The notes below the pieces were generated by a model. It had not been told where the DNA came from. It was given only the letters and a program-made list of their open reading frames with translations, and did not search any database. The position numbers and the translations under genes are program-made. This document shows, piece by piece, positions 50,187 through 61,143 of a stretch of DNA of 64,000 bases. The first letter of the stretch is position 1, and each line of letters starts with the position of its first letter. This DNA is from Saccharomycopsis crataegensis (taxonomy: Eukaryota; Ascomycota; Saccharomycetes; Ascoideales; Saccharomycopsidaceae): assembly GCF_037102585.1 (NCBI RefSeq), contig NW_027043820.1:523501-587500 (forward strand), in the 5' to 3' direction.

Positions 50187-53138
50187 TCATTTCTTTTTGC
50201 CGAAGAAAGATTTCATTTTACTCTTCTTTTTTATACTGCTATTAGTATTGGATCTTCCAAGACTTTCAAGTTGACTAGCCGTAACGCTAGCAACTGCTTG
50301 TTGTGGTTGTTGTGGAAGGTCCTTGCTTTGTTGTGGTACAGCACTACTGTTTTGCGTATCAATACTGCCACTATTGATGTTGGAAAAAATCCCGTCTGAA
50401 TGGATAGAGTTCTTGGAATCATTCGAGCCTTGACTTTGGGCCATGATTGGGGCCCCATTCAATTCTGGTGCCGATGAGATTGTATTATGGGATCCTTGAG
50501 TCGGTGGAGTCTGTGTAGAATTCATCAATGAAGGAGAATGTCCCGGGGTAGTTTGCGCAGAATTATTGGCAGAAGACATTTGGTTTGGAGGTTGCATCTG
50601 GATTCTATTACTATGGTAAGCCGCACCATTGCCAATATTATTGTTAACAGGTCTATTATTATTATTTGGAATATTGCTGTTAGCTGACATTGTTGCCAAG
50701 TTCTTGTAACTACTGGCTCTATTTCTAGGTGGTCTTTGTACCGCACCGTTTGGCAAACTGGCACCTCCATAAAGGGAATATTCATCGATATCTCGTTTAC
50801 CATTACCACTGGTTGGTGTAGCAGGAGGAACATTATGTGCCATCGATGGATTACCCATGGTCGCCAATGATGCTCCGCTAGCAACACGAGATCCAAGCAT
50901 TGGCATCCCAGATTTTCTATTTTTTCTCGATTGTGGGGTGAAGCGAGCAGAAACGTCTTGGATTGGAAGATAAGATGAGCTATTGCCAAAAGGCTTGTCA
51001 ACAAACGAAGCTTGAGCTGAAAGAGGAATCATGGCCACAGAATTGACAGGTTGCTGTGGTTGCTGTTGTGGTACGCTATTACTTGATACGGTACCATTGC
51101 CGTTACCAATAAGTCTTACCGTTGGCCTGTGCTGTTGCTGTTGTTGCTGATTAGGATACAAGTTGGATTGGTGAGATGCACTTCTTCTTACTGAAGCTCT
51201 TGAATTCTTGACATTGACCATAGGTCCAGTAGGATTGCCGTTAGGGATAGCAGCCACAGGCTTGCGACCAGAATTAGTGAAAGAGTTCGAACGAGCAACG
51301 TTCCCGTTGGCTTGTCCTTTTACGTTGTTAGTCCCATTAATGGCACTGACTGGGTTTCCTGGACCATTGCCCATACCGCCTGGACTATTGCCATTAGGAT
51401 TACCGTTCAACATGCGTGAGTTTGGCGATGGGGTTCTAGTTCTTGCTTCTCCGGTGAACTTCATGGCAGTAAATGATAAATCCACCAATTCAGCATAACC
51501 ATCGTCCATCCCTTCATTGGAGTTCTCGTTCCGAGGGTTTTGTTGCACAGAGTTATTTTTGCCTGGGCCAAGATCAAAATTCAATTGGTGGACCGAGTTA
51601 CGAGCAGGCAGTCTTTGAGGTGAAGCTTGAACACTGTTAACCGTAAGTTGGCCATTGCTTCCATTAACAAGACTTTGACGGCGCAGAGCGCTAGACATAG
51701 GACGGCTATTACCACTTGAACGGGATCCAGAGCTGGTACTAGTGCCGCTAGAGCCATTAAGGGCATTCGAACTAGGGTTGGCATTGAGGTAAGGATTAGC
51801 TGAATTATTGTTGTTGTTGTTGTTGCTATATTGGCTCATCTTCGCCATTTCCCTGCGCTGAGAATTAAGTTGCAAAGAAAGTTCATTGATTTGTTTGATT
51901 AATGAGGCATTCAGGTCTTCCAAACTTCTATTTTTGTTGACGAGTGATACAATACGAGTTTCTAAGTTATTGGTATTATCTAAATTCTTCAATTTCCTGG
52001 AAATCTCTTGAGTGTTTCTGATGAAAAACAACGAACTAGTTGTTACCAAAGTGGAATTATTAAGCTTGGCGAATTGGCAAATTGTTGTGTATAAGAACTC
52101 AAGGTACGGGGTCTTGATAGAGAAATCATCAGCAAGTAAGATTGGTTGCAACAACAAAGTGTCATGATCCAATTGTTGTTGGTGATAGAATTCAAAAAAG
52201 AAATTTGGAGAACCGACATATTCTGGTTTGGAGTTGATGGACAAGTCGGTCAACGCTTTTTCTAAAACTTGAGTGTCGTCGGAACCACAGTTATCTGAAT
52301 AAAGTTTCAGCCAGGTGTTCAATAACGCATTCTCTGATTCGAAGCCTTTAAACGATTTGCATCCCATTTTGCTAATCAAGTCCAGTAATTCGTTTAGTAG
52401 ACCCAGGATCAATGGTTTAGCAAGGATTTCTTTAGAAATTTCCACGGGGTACGGAAGTTCGAATAGCACGAGTAACGGATTGAAAATGATTCTTGGCAAA
52501 GCGAGTTTCCATTGATAATTCAAGAATTCCAGGGTTGTTGAAGGTTTGAAGAGTAGGGCATCAGCTCTTTCAAACGACGACGACAATCTTGCAAAAAGCA
52601 CCCGAGAAGTTTCAGAATGTGGTGCGTCGTTGGTATTTCTTGCTGTTCCCAAATATATGTAGTCATGAGTGGATTTTTGTTGGTGGAGGAAAATTGGGGA
52701 GTTAGGCACATGCTTGATATCGGACTCGCACATAATAGAGAACACTATTGGCGATGGATGCTGAGGAGACTGGAGATTCAGGACCACGTAGCTTTCAAGT
52801 TGAAGATAACCGGTGCTTTCCACAATAAATGCGGTGTTAGGACCCACCAAAGGGTTGAGTTGTGAGCATAATGTGGTTAACTGTTGAAGCGAGGTCAGAG
52901 AGATGAAAATAGCATCAAAATTACTAGAAGAGAGTTCGGAAAGGGAAGAAAAAACTTTGGACGGGCGAAAGACGTGTTTTTGTCCACGAGATACCCAAAC
53001 CATGCCGTTGGTAGAGATCTGTGCGGCCAAAGAGTTGTCATGGATTAAAAGAGACACGTTGGCCACGGTAGAAAGTTTCCAAGCATAATAAGCAAGGATC
53101 GGAGAGGTTCCGGCAAAAAGGATATTGAGAGAATCCAT
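50187..53138 (-). CDS. SVL3: Svl3/Pam1-type bud-neck/tip protein with ketopantoate-reductase-like domain
   Basis: 983-aa protein. The N-terminal ~400 residues (LNILFAGTSPILAYYAWKLS... ) have the dinucleotide-fold start and layout of the fungal ketopantoate-reductase-like family to which the S. cerevisiae paralogues Svl3 (YPL032C) and Pam1 (YDR251W) belong; catalytic function is unproven there. A coiled coil follows (about 395-435, NLETRIVSLVNKNRSLEDLN). The rest is a disordered Asn/Ser/Pro/Gln tail that ends in a basic KKKSKMKSFFGKKK motif, probably membrane- or kinase-related. Svl3 and Pam1 localise to polarised growth sites. Tail length and poly-Asn/Gln tracts are variable. Only one such gene is seen here. 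Confidence 0.82.
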   Translation of the reverse strand: MDSLNILFAGTSPILAYYAWKLSTVANVSLLIHDNSLAAQISTNGMVWVSRGQKHVFRPSKVFSSLSELSSSNFDAIFISLTSLQQLTTLCSQLNPLVGPNTAFIVESTGYLQLESYVVLNLQSPQHPSPIVFSIMCESDIKHVPNSPIFLHQQKSTHDYIYLGTARNTNDAPHSETSRVLFARLSSSFERADALLFKPSTTLEFLNYQWKLALPRIIFNPLLVLFELPYPVEISKEILAKPLILGLLNELLDLISKMGCKSFKGFESENALLNTWLKLYSDNCGSDDTQVLEKALTDLSINSKPEYVGSPNFFFEFYHQQQLDHDTLLLQPILLADDFSIKTPYLEFLYTTICQFAKLNNSTLVTTSSLFFIRNTQEISRKLKNLDNTNNLETRIVSLVNKNRSLEDLNASLIKQINELSLQLNSQRREMAKMSQYSNNNNNNNSANPYLNANPSSNALNGSSGTSTSSGSRSSGNSRPMSSALRRQSLVNGSNGQLTVNSVQASPQRLPARNSVHQLNFDLGPGKNNSVQQNPRNENSNEGMDDGYAELVDLSFTAMKFTGEARTRTPSPNSRMLNGNPNGNSPGGMGNGPGNPVSAINGTNNVKGQANGNVARSNSFTNSGRKPVAAIPNGNPTGPMVNVKNSRASVRRSASHQSNLYPNQQQQQQHRPTVRLIGNGNGTVSSNSVPQQQPQQPVNSVAMIPLSAQASFVDKPFGNSSSYLPIQDVSARFTPQSRKNRKSGMPMLGSRVASGASLATMGNPSMAHNVPPATPTSGNGKRDIDEYSLYGGASLPNGAVQRPPRNRASSYKNLATMSANSNIPNNNNRPVNNNIGNGAAYHSNRIQMQPPNQMSSANNSAQTTPGHSPSLMNSTQTPPTQGSHNTISSAPELNGAPIMAQSQGSNDSKNSIHSDGIFSNINSGSIDTQNSSAVPQQSKDLPQQPQQAVASVTASQLESLGRSNTNSSIKKKSKMKSFFGKKK

Positions 53139-54687
53139 TATTTGTGTCCTCTATTGGAAAATGATCTATGATATGTCAGTAACTCAAATCTCACTTTTTT
53201 CCTTTTATTGCTAATGGTGTTGTTTCTTTTCTTTTTTTTCTTTTTTTTTTTTTTGTCCAAAATATTTTTTTTTCCAGATCAAAAGAGATTCCGAAAGATA
53301 TATCCGAAGCGGTGAAAAAAAAAAAATTAAGCTTTTCCAAAAGAGAAAAAAAAAATACGTACCAAGAAAATAGCAATTGCGACAATCGTAAAAAATGTGC
53401 CAGCAATGATGATATGATAGATGGCAGTGTTCTATAAATACCACCAAGATGAGCAAATCACTGGACCCACGAAAAAGAGGAAAGAAATAAAAGATTGAAA
53501 ATCAAATGATTCCTGTAAGCACCGAGATTGACAGTACTGGAAAATCAGGATTTTCTTGTAGGTGTTTATATCTGTTGTTGTTGAGTAATTCGGAAAGCAA
53601 TTGGGATCGGTTGATCTAACAAACTTGACAATTGGCAACAACGTTGGGAGACAGATAGCAAGAGCAGGGAAAGCGAGTGACAAAGGAAGAGATTGCAAGT
53701 AAGTACAACAAAATCGGATATGAATTGGTGTTATAAGAGGAAGAAAAGGAAGAACAAGATATAGCAGAAGAGATGATTGATTCCCTGGAAGATATGAAGA
53801 ACAAGCGGAAGAAAAAAAAAAAATCAGCGTTAAGCGCTGAGGGAAAAGAGAACCCGCCAAAAAAAAAAAAAAAAAAAGCTGCGTTGCCCGGACAATAGCC
53901 TGACATGTGACGCTTACTTCTTTATCTTTTTGACACTATTAGCTCTATATATATATATATATCCATATCGCATTTTATTGTACAATTATCGTACTACTAT
54001 ATTATTGGGACATTACATTGCCAGTACATACTGTTCTTCTGATCACACACACATCATTATCGCCATCTGCCATGATTGATATCTGCCTGGTGATACCGAT
54101 ACAGATAAATCCGTCTGGTTGGCTCATCCAAGGTGGCAGATCACAAGTAGCTGATAATCCACAAGGGTAAATAAGTCATTGACAATAGAGAAACCCTAAT
54201 GGCAAAGGCAAGTTCATGGTGTATGATCTCATCAAACCAACGGGGTTTCCAGATAGATTAATTATCATCCATGTCGCGAATGTTGATCCAATCAATCACC
54301 CACCCATCCTTGTACATATATATTGACAGAAACAGACATATATACAATAACAAATCCAACAACAATCACAATTATCTATTAACATCCGTGAACATTAAAA
54401 ATATCAAAAACTTTTGTTTACGTGGCAAAATTCCTCGATAAATTGGCGAACAAAAAAATATATATATTTTTTTTTTTTTTCAATATGAGATGAAAATAAA
54501 TTAAAAATTAATTCAAAACTATGCAACAGGAGGACAATAACAACTAGATTAACAGGAGGACAATAACAACTAGATTAACAGGAGGACACTATCACTACTA
54601 CTAAATTAAAAATAAAATAATCCGAGAATGATATACTAAATGAATACAAAAAAAAAAAAAAAAAATAGAAATGGAAATGATATTCAT
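53139..54687. other. 1.5-kb intergenic region upstream of SVL3
   Basis: Several long A- and T-tracts (53238-53254, 53814-53822, 53860-53877, 54467-54480), a TA run (53947-53962) and a 26-bp tandem repeat (54525-54590). Frames seen on the minus strand in the T-rich part are low complexity. No gene seen. Confidence 0.5.
54525..54590. repeat. 26-bp tandem repeat, about 2.5 copies
   Basis: Unit AACAGGAGGACAATAACAAC + TAGATT at 54525-54550 and 54551-54576, with a third, partial diverged copy after. It sits just downstream of the rhodanese gene stop. Confidence 0.85.
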
Positions 54688-55179
54688 CTATTTCTTTTCA
54701 ATTTTACCCCCTTGTGCCACCCAGTCAGAAAATGACCCGACATAATTTCCGCGCTTCTCGTACCCAAAAGTCCCTGCCAACTCTTCGGCAGCAGAAGATC
54801 TCACACCAGAATGACAATAGAAAATCACTTCCTTGTCCTTTGCTGGCTTGCCGAAACGGAAAACATCCTCGAACTCGTCCTCTGGCAAGTTCAACGCCCC
54901 TGGCGCCGACTTGAATGGGATGTTGATGGCGGTTGGAATAAACCCTTGTTGTTGAAGTTCGGCTGGTTCACGAACATCAATCAACACCGAGTCAGTGGCC
55001 CCAGATTCCAAGAGTTTCTTGATCTCACTAAAATCGTAGATCTTGGCCGGATTTTGTTGAACAGCAAGTTTTGGCTGGGATGCCCCTTGGTTGTAGAAAA
55101 CACTGGCGGTGTGCAACCCGCATCTTGGGACAATACCTCTAGCAAAACTTCTAGCAAATGATCTTTGGACGGCCAACAT
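54688..55179 (-). CDS. RDL2: Mitochondrial single-domain rhodanese (Rdl2-like)
   Basis: 163-aa thiosulfate sulfurtransferase-type protein. An Arg/Ser-rich mitochondrial presequence (MLAVQRSFARSFARG) precedes one rhodanese domain (about 45-160): SVLIDVREPAEL, IPTAINIPF, and the active loop FYCHSGVRSS with the catalytic Cys. GYEKRGNYVGSFSDW closes the domain, and ending W-x-x-x-GG is typical. S. cerevisiae Rdl2/Aim42 (149 aa, mitochondrial) and Rdl1 (139 aa) are the nearest relatives; the presequence favours Rdl2. It probably transfers sulfane sulfur from thiosulfate or persulfide. Confidence 0.88.
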   Translation of the reverse strand: MLAVQRSFARSFARGIVPRCGLHTASVFYNQGASQPKLAVQQNPAKIYDFSEIKKLLESGATDSVLIDVREPAELQQQGFIPTAINIPFKSAPGALNLPEDEFEDVFRFGKPAKDKEVIFYCHSGVRSSAAEELAGTFGYEKRGNYVGSFSDWVAQGGKIEKK

Positions 55180-55902
55180 TTGTCTGTATGTATATATAGA
55201 GATAGATAGGAGATACTTGATTACTATTCGATACGCTTCAAACCAGTATCGACCGTAAACTTACTACTCCGGCATCATCAGCTAACTTCCCAAAATAAAA
55301 AAAAAAAAAAACGTCTCACCTGCAACTTAAGGGGCACATAACTGCATACAGGGGGTACCAGCACACCAGGCCTTTTCTGTGCTTATGTAATGGATGATGT
55401 AAAGTTTGATTATGTAATAAAGTGTGACTTCTGACGTAGCAGTCGCGCGCTGAGAGAGAAAGCCCCTTTTACGCATCTCCCAGAGTTACGAACAGGGGGG
55501 GGAGGGGGTCTTCCCCCCGTCTCTCCTAATGTTAGTCGTTAGTGCCATAACTCCTTGAAACCAACGTCTTTACTGCGGTTCTTTGACGTTTTTTTTTTTG
55601 TGCCAGATTTCCATTTTTATTTTTTACTTTTTTTTTTTTGTTTCTGCCATGGTGTTAATGCTCAACATCTTGTTATTTCCAAAAACCATATTGAAAAGGT
55701 ACCAGTGTTGGTAATAGTCATACTATTGTTACAATTTTGTCAGACTTTTTCCAGTAATTTTACAAGGATCGCTATATTATTATCAAGAATTTTAAATCAG
55801 CACATCAGCCATAGCTGTTACATTTCCAGATTCGATTTCCCTAATTTACTATCCCATCAATTCTAATTTTTTTTTTTTTTTTTTTGTTATTGTTATAATA
55901 AT
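55180..55902. other. Divergent upstream region of RDL2 and the 55.9-kb gene
   Basis: Contains an A-tract (55297-55311), AGGGG/CCCCT sites resembling stress-response elements (for example 55462-55468), the G/C hairpin at 55495-55518, and a T-tract (55866-55885) directly before the next start codon. No gene accepted here. Confidence 0.5.
55495..55518. repeat. G-tract/C-tract hairpin
   Basis: Eight Gs, A, five Gs, a short TCTT, then six Cs. It can fold as a hairpin, and the G runs could form a quadruplex. It is isolated in AT-rich DNA. Confidence 0.7.
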
Positions 55903-57906
55903 ATGTTTTCCTTTTTCAGATCAAAACACCACCACCAACAACAACAACAACCTTCTGGTAATAATGTCCAGACAAAACCAAAGCGAAAGCAAGATGTCGC
56001 CCAAATCCTATCGCTTCCAAGAAAAACGTCTCTCAAGCGGCCAAAGCATCAGCACAAAAATGCTCGTCAAAAGAACCGTACTGTGATCCGCAAGCTGAGC
56101 ATTGGTGCTCCCCAAACTCTTGCAAACATCGAAGACTCCCAGGTGCAAGATCAACTCACTAGAGCATTCAAGAGCCCTTCAAAGCTGGATCTATTAGGAG
56201 GACAACTTTCCGGAGACGACCATCTTCGGTTAAATTTTACTATCCCTGATACCTCCAATATGATCGATGCCACCAAAATGACCGAGGTCACCAGCAAGAA
56301 GCTGAATGTCGTGGCCTCGCCTTCCAACAACAATACTAATAAATTCATAAGCTCTCCTATCAAGCTTGATCTTCTGGAATTCACGGTGAAAGGTATCGGA
56401 AGACCTATGAGTCCTCCAATATCTGCCACCTCGGCCATAGACTCTTTTATCGGCAAACTTGGAAGAGACAGTGTTGATGAATCTTTTTTGAAACGAAGAT
56501 CAGAAACCATCTCGAGTGTTGGTTCAACAAACCTTTGGGCTCAAACTCTAAACTTGAACTCTTCTGACAATAATACAATCGCTAGCGTTGACGCCCCAAA
56601 GGTACTTCCTCTCGCACCTCAGACATTTAGCACCACTCTGTCGTCTCCTAAAGAACTACAATATTCTTATACCCAAAGAACCTTGGACCCATTCACCAAC
56701 TCCCCTTATCATCATCTTCGCCATCAAGATATTTCCCCAACGTCATTGACCCCTCAAACAAATAGTAACCAACAAACCACTACATTTACCCATAACCCTT
56801 CAATGAGCCTTGATTTCGACACTTTTTCCCAAAAAACGGTGTCTCCGTGGGCTAATACCGATACTAATAGAAGATCTCACTTGAAAAGCAACAGTGAGGG
56901 GGCAGCATTCACTTTGGACTCGGTAGGTTCAACCGGAGAATTCAACCAATTATTGGAAAAAATGTTTGGGCTTCAATCCGATGGTGGCCCCTCCGAAACT
57001 TACGCCAACCCAGCGTCTCCAAGCGCCTCCAGTACTGCTGCCAACGACGCATTCAAAAAACTCAGTATTGGAGAAACTTCCCAGACAAGTGATGTCAAGG
57101 CTCTTAGGGTCAAACACCAAAGATTCAACTCCACCTACGAGGATATCAAGATGAAGAACCAGATTCTTGTGGCTGCAGCAGCGGCATCGTCGTGTAGCAC
57201 CGACCCAAAGAATACCACCACACATTGTCAAACTCGCTCGCTTGGGAGTAATAACCTGATCCATTTGCCAGATCACTGCAATGGAATGGCGGTTGTCCCA
57301 TTACCAACGGGGAAATCGCTTACCACCACTCGCAGCTTGGCTAGTCTTCGACCACTAGATAAATCCTCCACTTCATCATTTACCACTGGTCATCGTTCCT
57401 CGCTGTCGATTTCCGGGTCGATATCTGCCACCACCGCGAAGCAAGGGGCATCATCACAACAGAGTTTATTCAGTTTGAACCCAAGTTTACGAGAAATTGC
57501 GGGTAGTTCCATGGCGGGCAAGGGGAAAAAAATCCCTGAAAGTTTACTCGAGATCTCCAGGGGAGATAAGTATAAATTATTGCCTGATGTGGAATTTTCA
57601 CCGATCAATTTTGTTTTCGATGAGAAGATCGAGAAACCTGACCAAGAAATGACATTGGTCGACGACACACATTCACTCTCTGAGTACAACCTACCTGAAG
57701 TTGATAATCCTCCTCCTCCTCCATCTCATCATCATCATCAACATTTAGAAGGTGAGGTGACTTCATTGGATATGGTTGCGAATTCCAACGAAGATGAACA
57801 CTGGAAACCTCGTCCAATGGTAGAAATTGGACTCTCTTCTTATCACAAAGCCAATTTAAAACCTGTCTCAGTAGCCACGCTCATGAAGTCCCTGATTGGC
57901 CATTGA
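55903..57906 (+). CDS. Unknown large disordered protein
   Basis: 667 aa, not recognised. The N-terminus is basic (MFSFFRSKHHH, then PKRKQDVAQI, KRPKHQHKNARQKNR), with a Gln tract. Most of the rest is Ser/Thr/Asn/Pro-rich and probably disordered, with repeated short motifs (SPSKLDLLGG, SPIKLDLLEF), which look like duplicated SP-K-LDLL docking or phosphorylation sites at about residues 91 and 152. A hydrophobic LEKMFGL helix lies near 352. A Pro tract plus His tract (PPPPPSHHHHQH) is near 610, and there is a more ordered C-terminus (WKPRPMVEIGLSSYHKANLKPVSVATLMKSLIG). The ATG at 55903 follows a T-tract and is the first in frame. Possibly a fungal regulatory scaffold; function unassigned. Confidence 0.75.
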   Translation: MFSFFRSKHHHQQQQQPSGNNVQTKPKRKQDVAQILSLPRKTSLKRPKHQHKNARQKNRTVIRKLSIGAPQTLANIEDSQVQDQLTRAFKSPSKLDLLGGQLSGDDHLRLNFTIPDTSNMIDATKMTEVTSKKLNVVASPSNNNTNKFISSPIKLDLLEFTVKGIGRPMSPPISATSAIDSFIGKLGRDSVDESFLKRRSETISSVGSTNLWAQTLNLNSSDNNTIASVDAPKVLPLAPQTFSTTLSSPKELQYSYTQRTLDPFTNSPYHHLRHQDISPTSLTPQTNSNQQTTTFTHNPSMSLDFDTFSQKTVSPWANTDTNRRSHLKSNSEGAAFTLDSVGSTGEFNQLLEKMFGLQSDGGPSETYANPASPSASSTAANDAFKKLSIGETSQTSDVKALRVKHQRFNSTYEDIKMKNQILVAAAAASSCSTDPKNTTTHCQTRSLGSNNLIHLPDHCNGMAVVPLPTGKSLTTTRSLASLRPLDKSSTSSFTTGHRSSLSISGSISATTAKQGASSQQSLFSLNPSLREIAGSSMAGKGKKIPESLLEISRGDKYKLLPDVEFSPINFVFDEKIEKPDQEMTLVDDTHSLSEYNLPEVDNPPPPPSHHHHQHLEGEVTSLDMVANSNEDEHWKPRPMVEIGLSSYHKANLKPVSVATLMKSLIGH

Positions 57907-58763
57907 ATTAGATATATCTTCACAAGTTGGGGGGAGAGGGAGGAAAAAAAAAAATCTTTGTATTTTATATCATCACTACCAATTATGATAACGTTTACGT
58001 AAACACCTCAATCATATGAAACTTTTATCACATTATTGTTGTTGTTGTTTTGTTTCCTTCTGTTATTTGAATGTAACAGTCACATTTCGGTTTCTGCGGT
58101 GGGAAAATGGAAATTTATGAATCCTTTATAATTATTATCACTTTTTTTTTCTTCATTTGTTTTGCAGTTTTCCTTAATTCCTTCGTCTGTTTTTGCATTA
58201 TATATATATATTATTTATGTTATTATTTATCATCGCTGTTTTGTTATTTTTAGATCCATAACATGTTAGCCGTTTTTTGTTTTAGTTTGTTTAATAATGA
58301 TCGTGTATTAGGGAATTGCTTTCCGGATTGTAGGAAATATATCATTGTGATTACAACCAAATATATGGTTCTCATAGAACAATGGCATTAACTTGTTCGA
58401 TTTTTTGTTCTTCCTTCATATATATCAGTGAACACGTAGTTATGATCTCTCCTTCTCTAGCGAATACGTTAATGTATTAATCCTATCAGGACATATTACC
58501 ACTATTTGAAACTCAGTCGTAGTAATTATTGATGAATAATTATCAGCAACTCCAAAGAAACTTCATACAGTTAGATACCCATACAGAGATGCCAGTAATA
58601 ATTTGGAAGGGCGGCTCAACGGTTCTGAAAAAATGCCACAGTAATGGTAAATAGTTGAAAGAGAACCATTAATGATAAGCCAAAAATATACAAAACATTA
58701 ACCCAATTATTGAAGGTATGATAGAAATAGTATTAAATAATCAGTTAGGTAATAATGTATTGC

Positions 58764-58801
<38 letters not shown>

Positions 58802-59155
58802 TTGAAAATGTATGATATAAAACATCTACGAGTGAGGAATATGTATATATTATAAAATTAAGTTTATTCAGAAATGCAGCGATGAATTATGATAAAATGC
58901 TAGAAAAAATAAAACTAAAAATACAGAGCAGAAGAAAGGAAAAAGTCCAGCCAATGACCAAGAATAATGGTGATGGATAATGCAGATGAGGAAAACAAGC
59001 AATGCTAATGCAGTAATAAATTTGATGCAACAATATGATGATAATGATGAAGTTGAGATGTGAAAACGAGATTAAAAAATGCAGGTCATTATTTGGAAGA
59101 TCGAAGAATGAAGAAAAGAAAACATTGGAATTGAAATTGAAAAAGAAATTTTCTT
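57907..59155. other. 1.25-kb convergent intergenic region
   Basis: 3' flanks of the 55.9-kb gene and the PIR gene. Contains a TTG run (58764-58800), TA stretches (58200-58215) and T-tracts. No gene or RNA recognised. Confidence 0.5.
58764..58800. repeat. (GTT)n microsatellite
   Basis: About 12 uninterrupted GTT units. Confidence 0.95.
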
Positions 59156-59986
59156 TTAACAATCGACCAAAGAAGTGACTTCCAAGTAAACTGGTTTACA
59201 TTGAGCACCCAAAGATTCATCGTACAAGTTGTAGAAAGTACCGGACAAACATTGGTAGAAAGTGGTGGTTTCACCGATGGCCAAGTTACCATTGTAGATA
59301 GACCAACCGGCAGCGTAGAGAGCACCGGCTTGTGGTGGTGGACCATCGAATTGGAATTGTCTGTTAGCGACGATAGAACCGATTCTACCCTTACCATCCT
59401 TCAAGATAGATTTTTCCAAAGTCATTTGCAAAGTACCATCGACTTTACAGGCAACGGCAGTAATACCATCCTTAGTGTTTTCGGCGGCAACACTAGCGTT
59501 AACAGAAGCAGTAGAAGTGGCTTGGATTTGACCGTCAGTAATTTGAGAAGCAACGTTGGTGGTAAGAGTGGTGGCTTGGATTTGACCGTCGCCGATTTGA
59601 GAAATGGCTTGAGCGTGGGTGGTGGTAGTGGCTTGGATTTGACCGTCACCGATTTGAGAGATTGGTTGAACAGTAGTAACTGGAGCAGTAGAAGTAGAAG
59701 CTTGGATTTGACCGTCACCTATTTGGGAAATGGCTTGGGCGTGAGTGGTAGTGGTGGCAGTGGTAGCTTGGATTTGGCCATCACCAATTTGGGAGACAAC
59801 ATCTCTCTTAGCAACAGAAGAGGAAGCGGCAGTGACTGGAACAACAGCGATACCGAAGGTACCGTCGTAATCAGTAGTACCACCAGAGACCATAGCACTT
59901 GGAGTCAAAGTAGACCATGGTTCAGAAGGAACGTAAGCAGCGATGGCAGAACCAACGATAGCAGCGGTAGCGAGAGTGTACTTCAT
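59156..59986 (-). CDS. PIR: PIR cell-wall protein
   Basis: 276-aa secreted wall protein. Signal peptide 1-18 ([17 protein letters not shown]), then a Kex2 site at Lys60-Arg61. Five PIR repeats of form SQI(G/T)DGQIQA start near residues 65, 87, 110, 129 and 147; their DGQ glutamine is the residue known to form alkali-labile ester links to beta-1,3-glucan. The C-terminal domain has four cysteines at 180, 246, 263 and 276 (spacing 65-16-12), essentially the C-66-C-16-C-12-C pattern of Pir1/Hsp150/Cis3. Codon use is strongly biased, as in highly expressed genes, and a TATA box lies upstream. Spacer lengths between repeats vary, consistent with unequal exchange. Confidence 0.97.
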   Translation of the reverse strand: MKYTLATAAIVGSAIAAYVPSEPWSTLTPSAMVSGGTTDYDGTFGIAVVPVTAASSSVAKRDVVSQIGDGQIQATTATTTTHAQAISQIGDGQIQASTSTAPVTTVQPISQIGDGQIQATTTTHAQAISQIGDGQIQATTLTTNVASQITDGQIQATSTASVNASVAAENTKDGITAVACKVDGTLQMTLEKSILKDGKGRIGSIVANRQFQFDGPPPQAGALYAAGWSIYNGNLAIGETTTFYQCLSGTFYNLYDESLGAQCKPVYLEVTSLVDC

Positions 59987-60126
59987 TGTGGAAAAATATT
60001 ATTATTATTATTATAATTAGATATAGGAGAGTGAGTAAAACAGTAAATATGTTTTTTGTTTTGTTTGATTGATGATAGAATAGAATAGAATAATATATGA
60101 TGGTAATTTTGAGGATCGAAAGACAG

Positions 60127-60135
60127 CTTTATATA
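60127..60135 (-). promoter_or_regulatory. TATA box of the PIR gene
   Basis: On the minus strand TATATAAAG lies about 140 bp upstream of the PIR start, within a GC-richer patch, fitting a strongly expressed, TATA-driven cell-wall gene. Confidence 0.6.
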
Positions 60136-60747
60136 CTTGGAGGGGGCAGCCTGCCTGCATGGTGACGGACCCTTCTCGTCTAAACGTAGCCCGTAAGCAG
60201 TGCAGAGGAAAATTTTCCTCGGTAAAATCTAAAAAAAGAACACAACACTGGTCAAAAGAATAAAAAGAAAAAGAAAAAAAAGAGCCATCTCTAATTTCAC
60301 CCAGTAGCTATCCCAAATCCATCAAAAACCCACCCGTCTCGGGCATAACCGTTGTGATTCTTGAATATTTTCCAGGCAATAAAGGATTCCACAGCGCGAG
60401 AAAGCAGGCTGTTTTTTGGTAACCGCGTGGACGCCTGGTTATACCATTCCTGTGGGTATTTATTTGGGGTATATTTCCCCAAAGCTAGCGTAGTTGTCCC
60501 AGTGATTTACAAAGCTCTTAAATTAATTTGAACTGAATCGTGTTAAGCACATGCCATACTCCTCACCATATATGAGGTTGTTGGAAAATGTAGTAATGAA
60601 CTTTCAACTATCTCCAATCTGAATAATATCTGGATTAAGTAGAAGACAATAAGTCCCATATATAGACTTATTATTGATAGTGATTATTAGTTATCGTAAT
60701 CATCTGTGAGAAATTTTATCACCGATAATGATGTTCTTTTTTTCCTA

Positions 60748-60780
<33 letters not shown>

Positions 60781-61118
60781 CCGATCGTATATAGGAACGG
60801 GAAGCTTGAAGTCTTTTTTTATAGTGAATAGAATAGCCGTAGCGTGTTTAGACCCAATAATAGACAATGATAAGTAATCAAGATAATAAATAGCAAAAGA
60901 ATTAGATAATAACATATAATTGAATGTTGACAATGATAATAAAGTTGCTTTTTTTTTCTTTTTTTTTTTTTTTTTTCGATTTATTAATAAATATACACAT
61001 GTCGATATAAAATCTTATAAGCTGTTGCTCATGTTTTCATATTAGGGAAAACCATATATATGATGAAAAACCTATATTTTAGTTATAATTTGTAGTAAGG
61101 TTTGAGTGAATGAACGCG
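60136..61118. other. PIR upstream region, no gene seen
   Basis: Contains a TA run (60749-60775) and a T-tract (60951-60977). Text near 61043-61080 resembles a diverged piece of the LINE 3' UTR (AGGGAAAACCAT...ATGATGAAAAACC). A 61-codon minus frame (60297-60482) has no recognised product. Confidence 0.4.
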
Positions 61119-61143
61119 TGAATGAATGAATTGTATATTAACG
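61119..61143. repeat. Left copy of 25-bp target-site duplication
   Basis: TGAA repeats followed by TTGTATATTAACG; identical to 61799-61823. The same sequence occurs once, without an insert, at 62918-62942. Confidence 0.75.

Noticed and set aside
53432-53906. 142- and 96-codon minus-strand frames
   Set aside because: Phe/Ser/Leu-rich translation of purine-rich intergenic DNA with poly(A) tracts; no recognisable domain.
59201-60016. 271-codon plus-strand frame over the PIR gene
   Set aside because: Exact antisense of a signal-peptide/PIR-repeat/4-Cys protein; the open frame is a by-product of biased codons and repeats.
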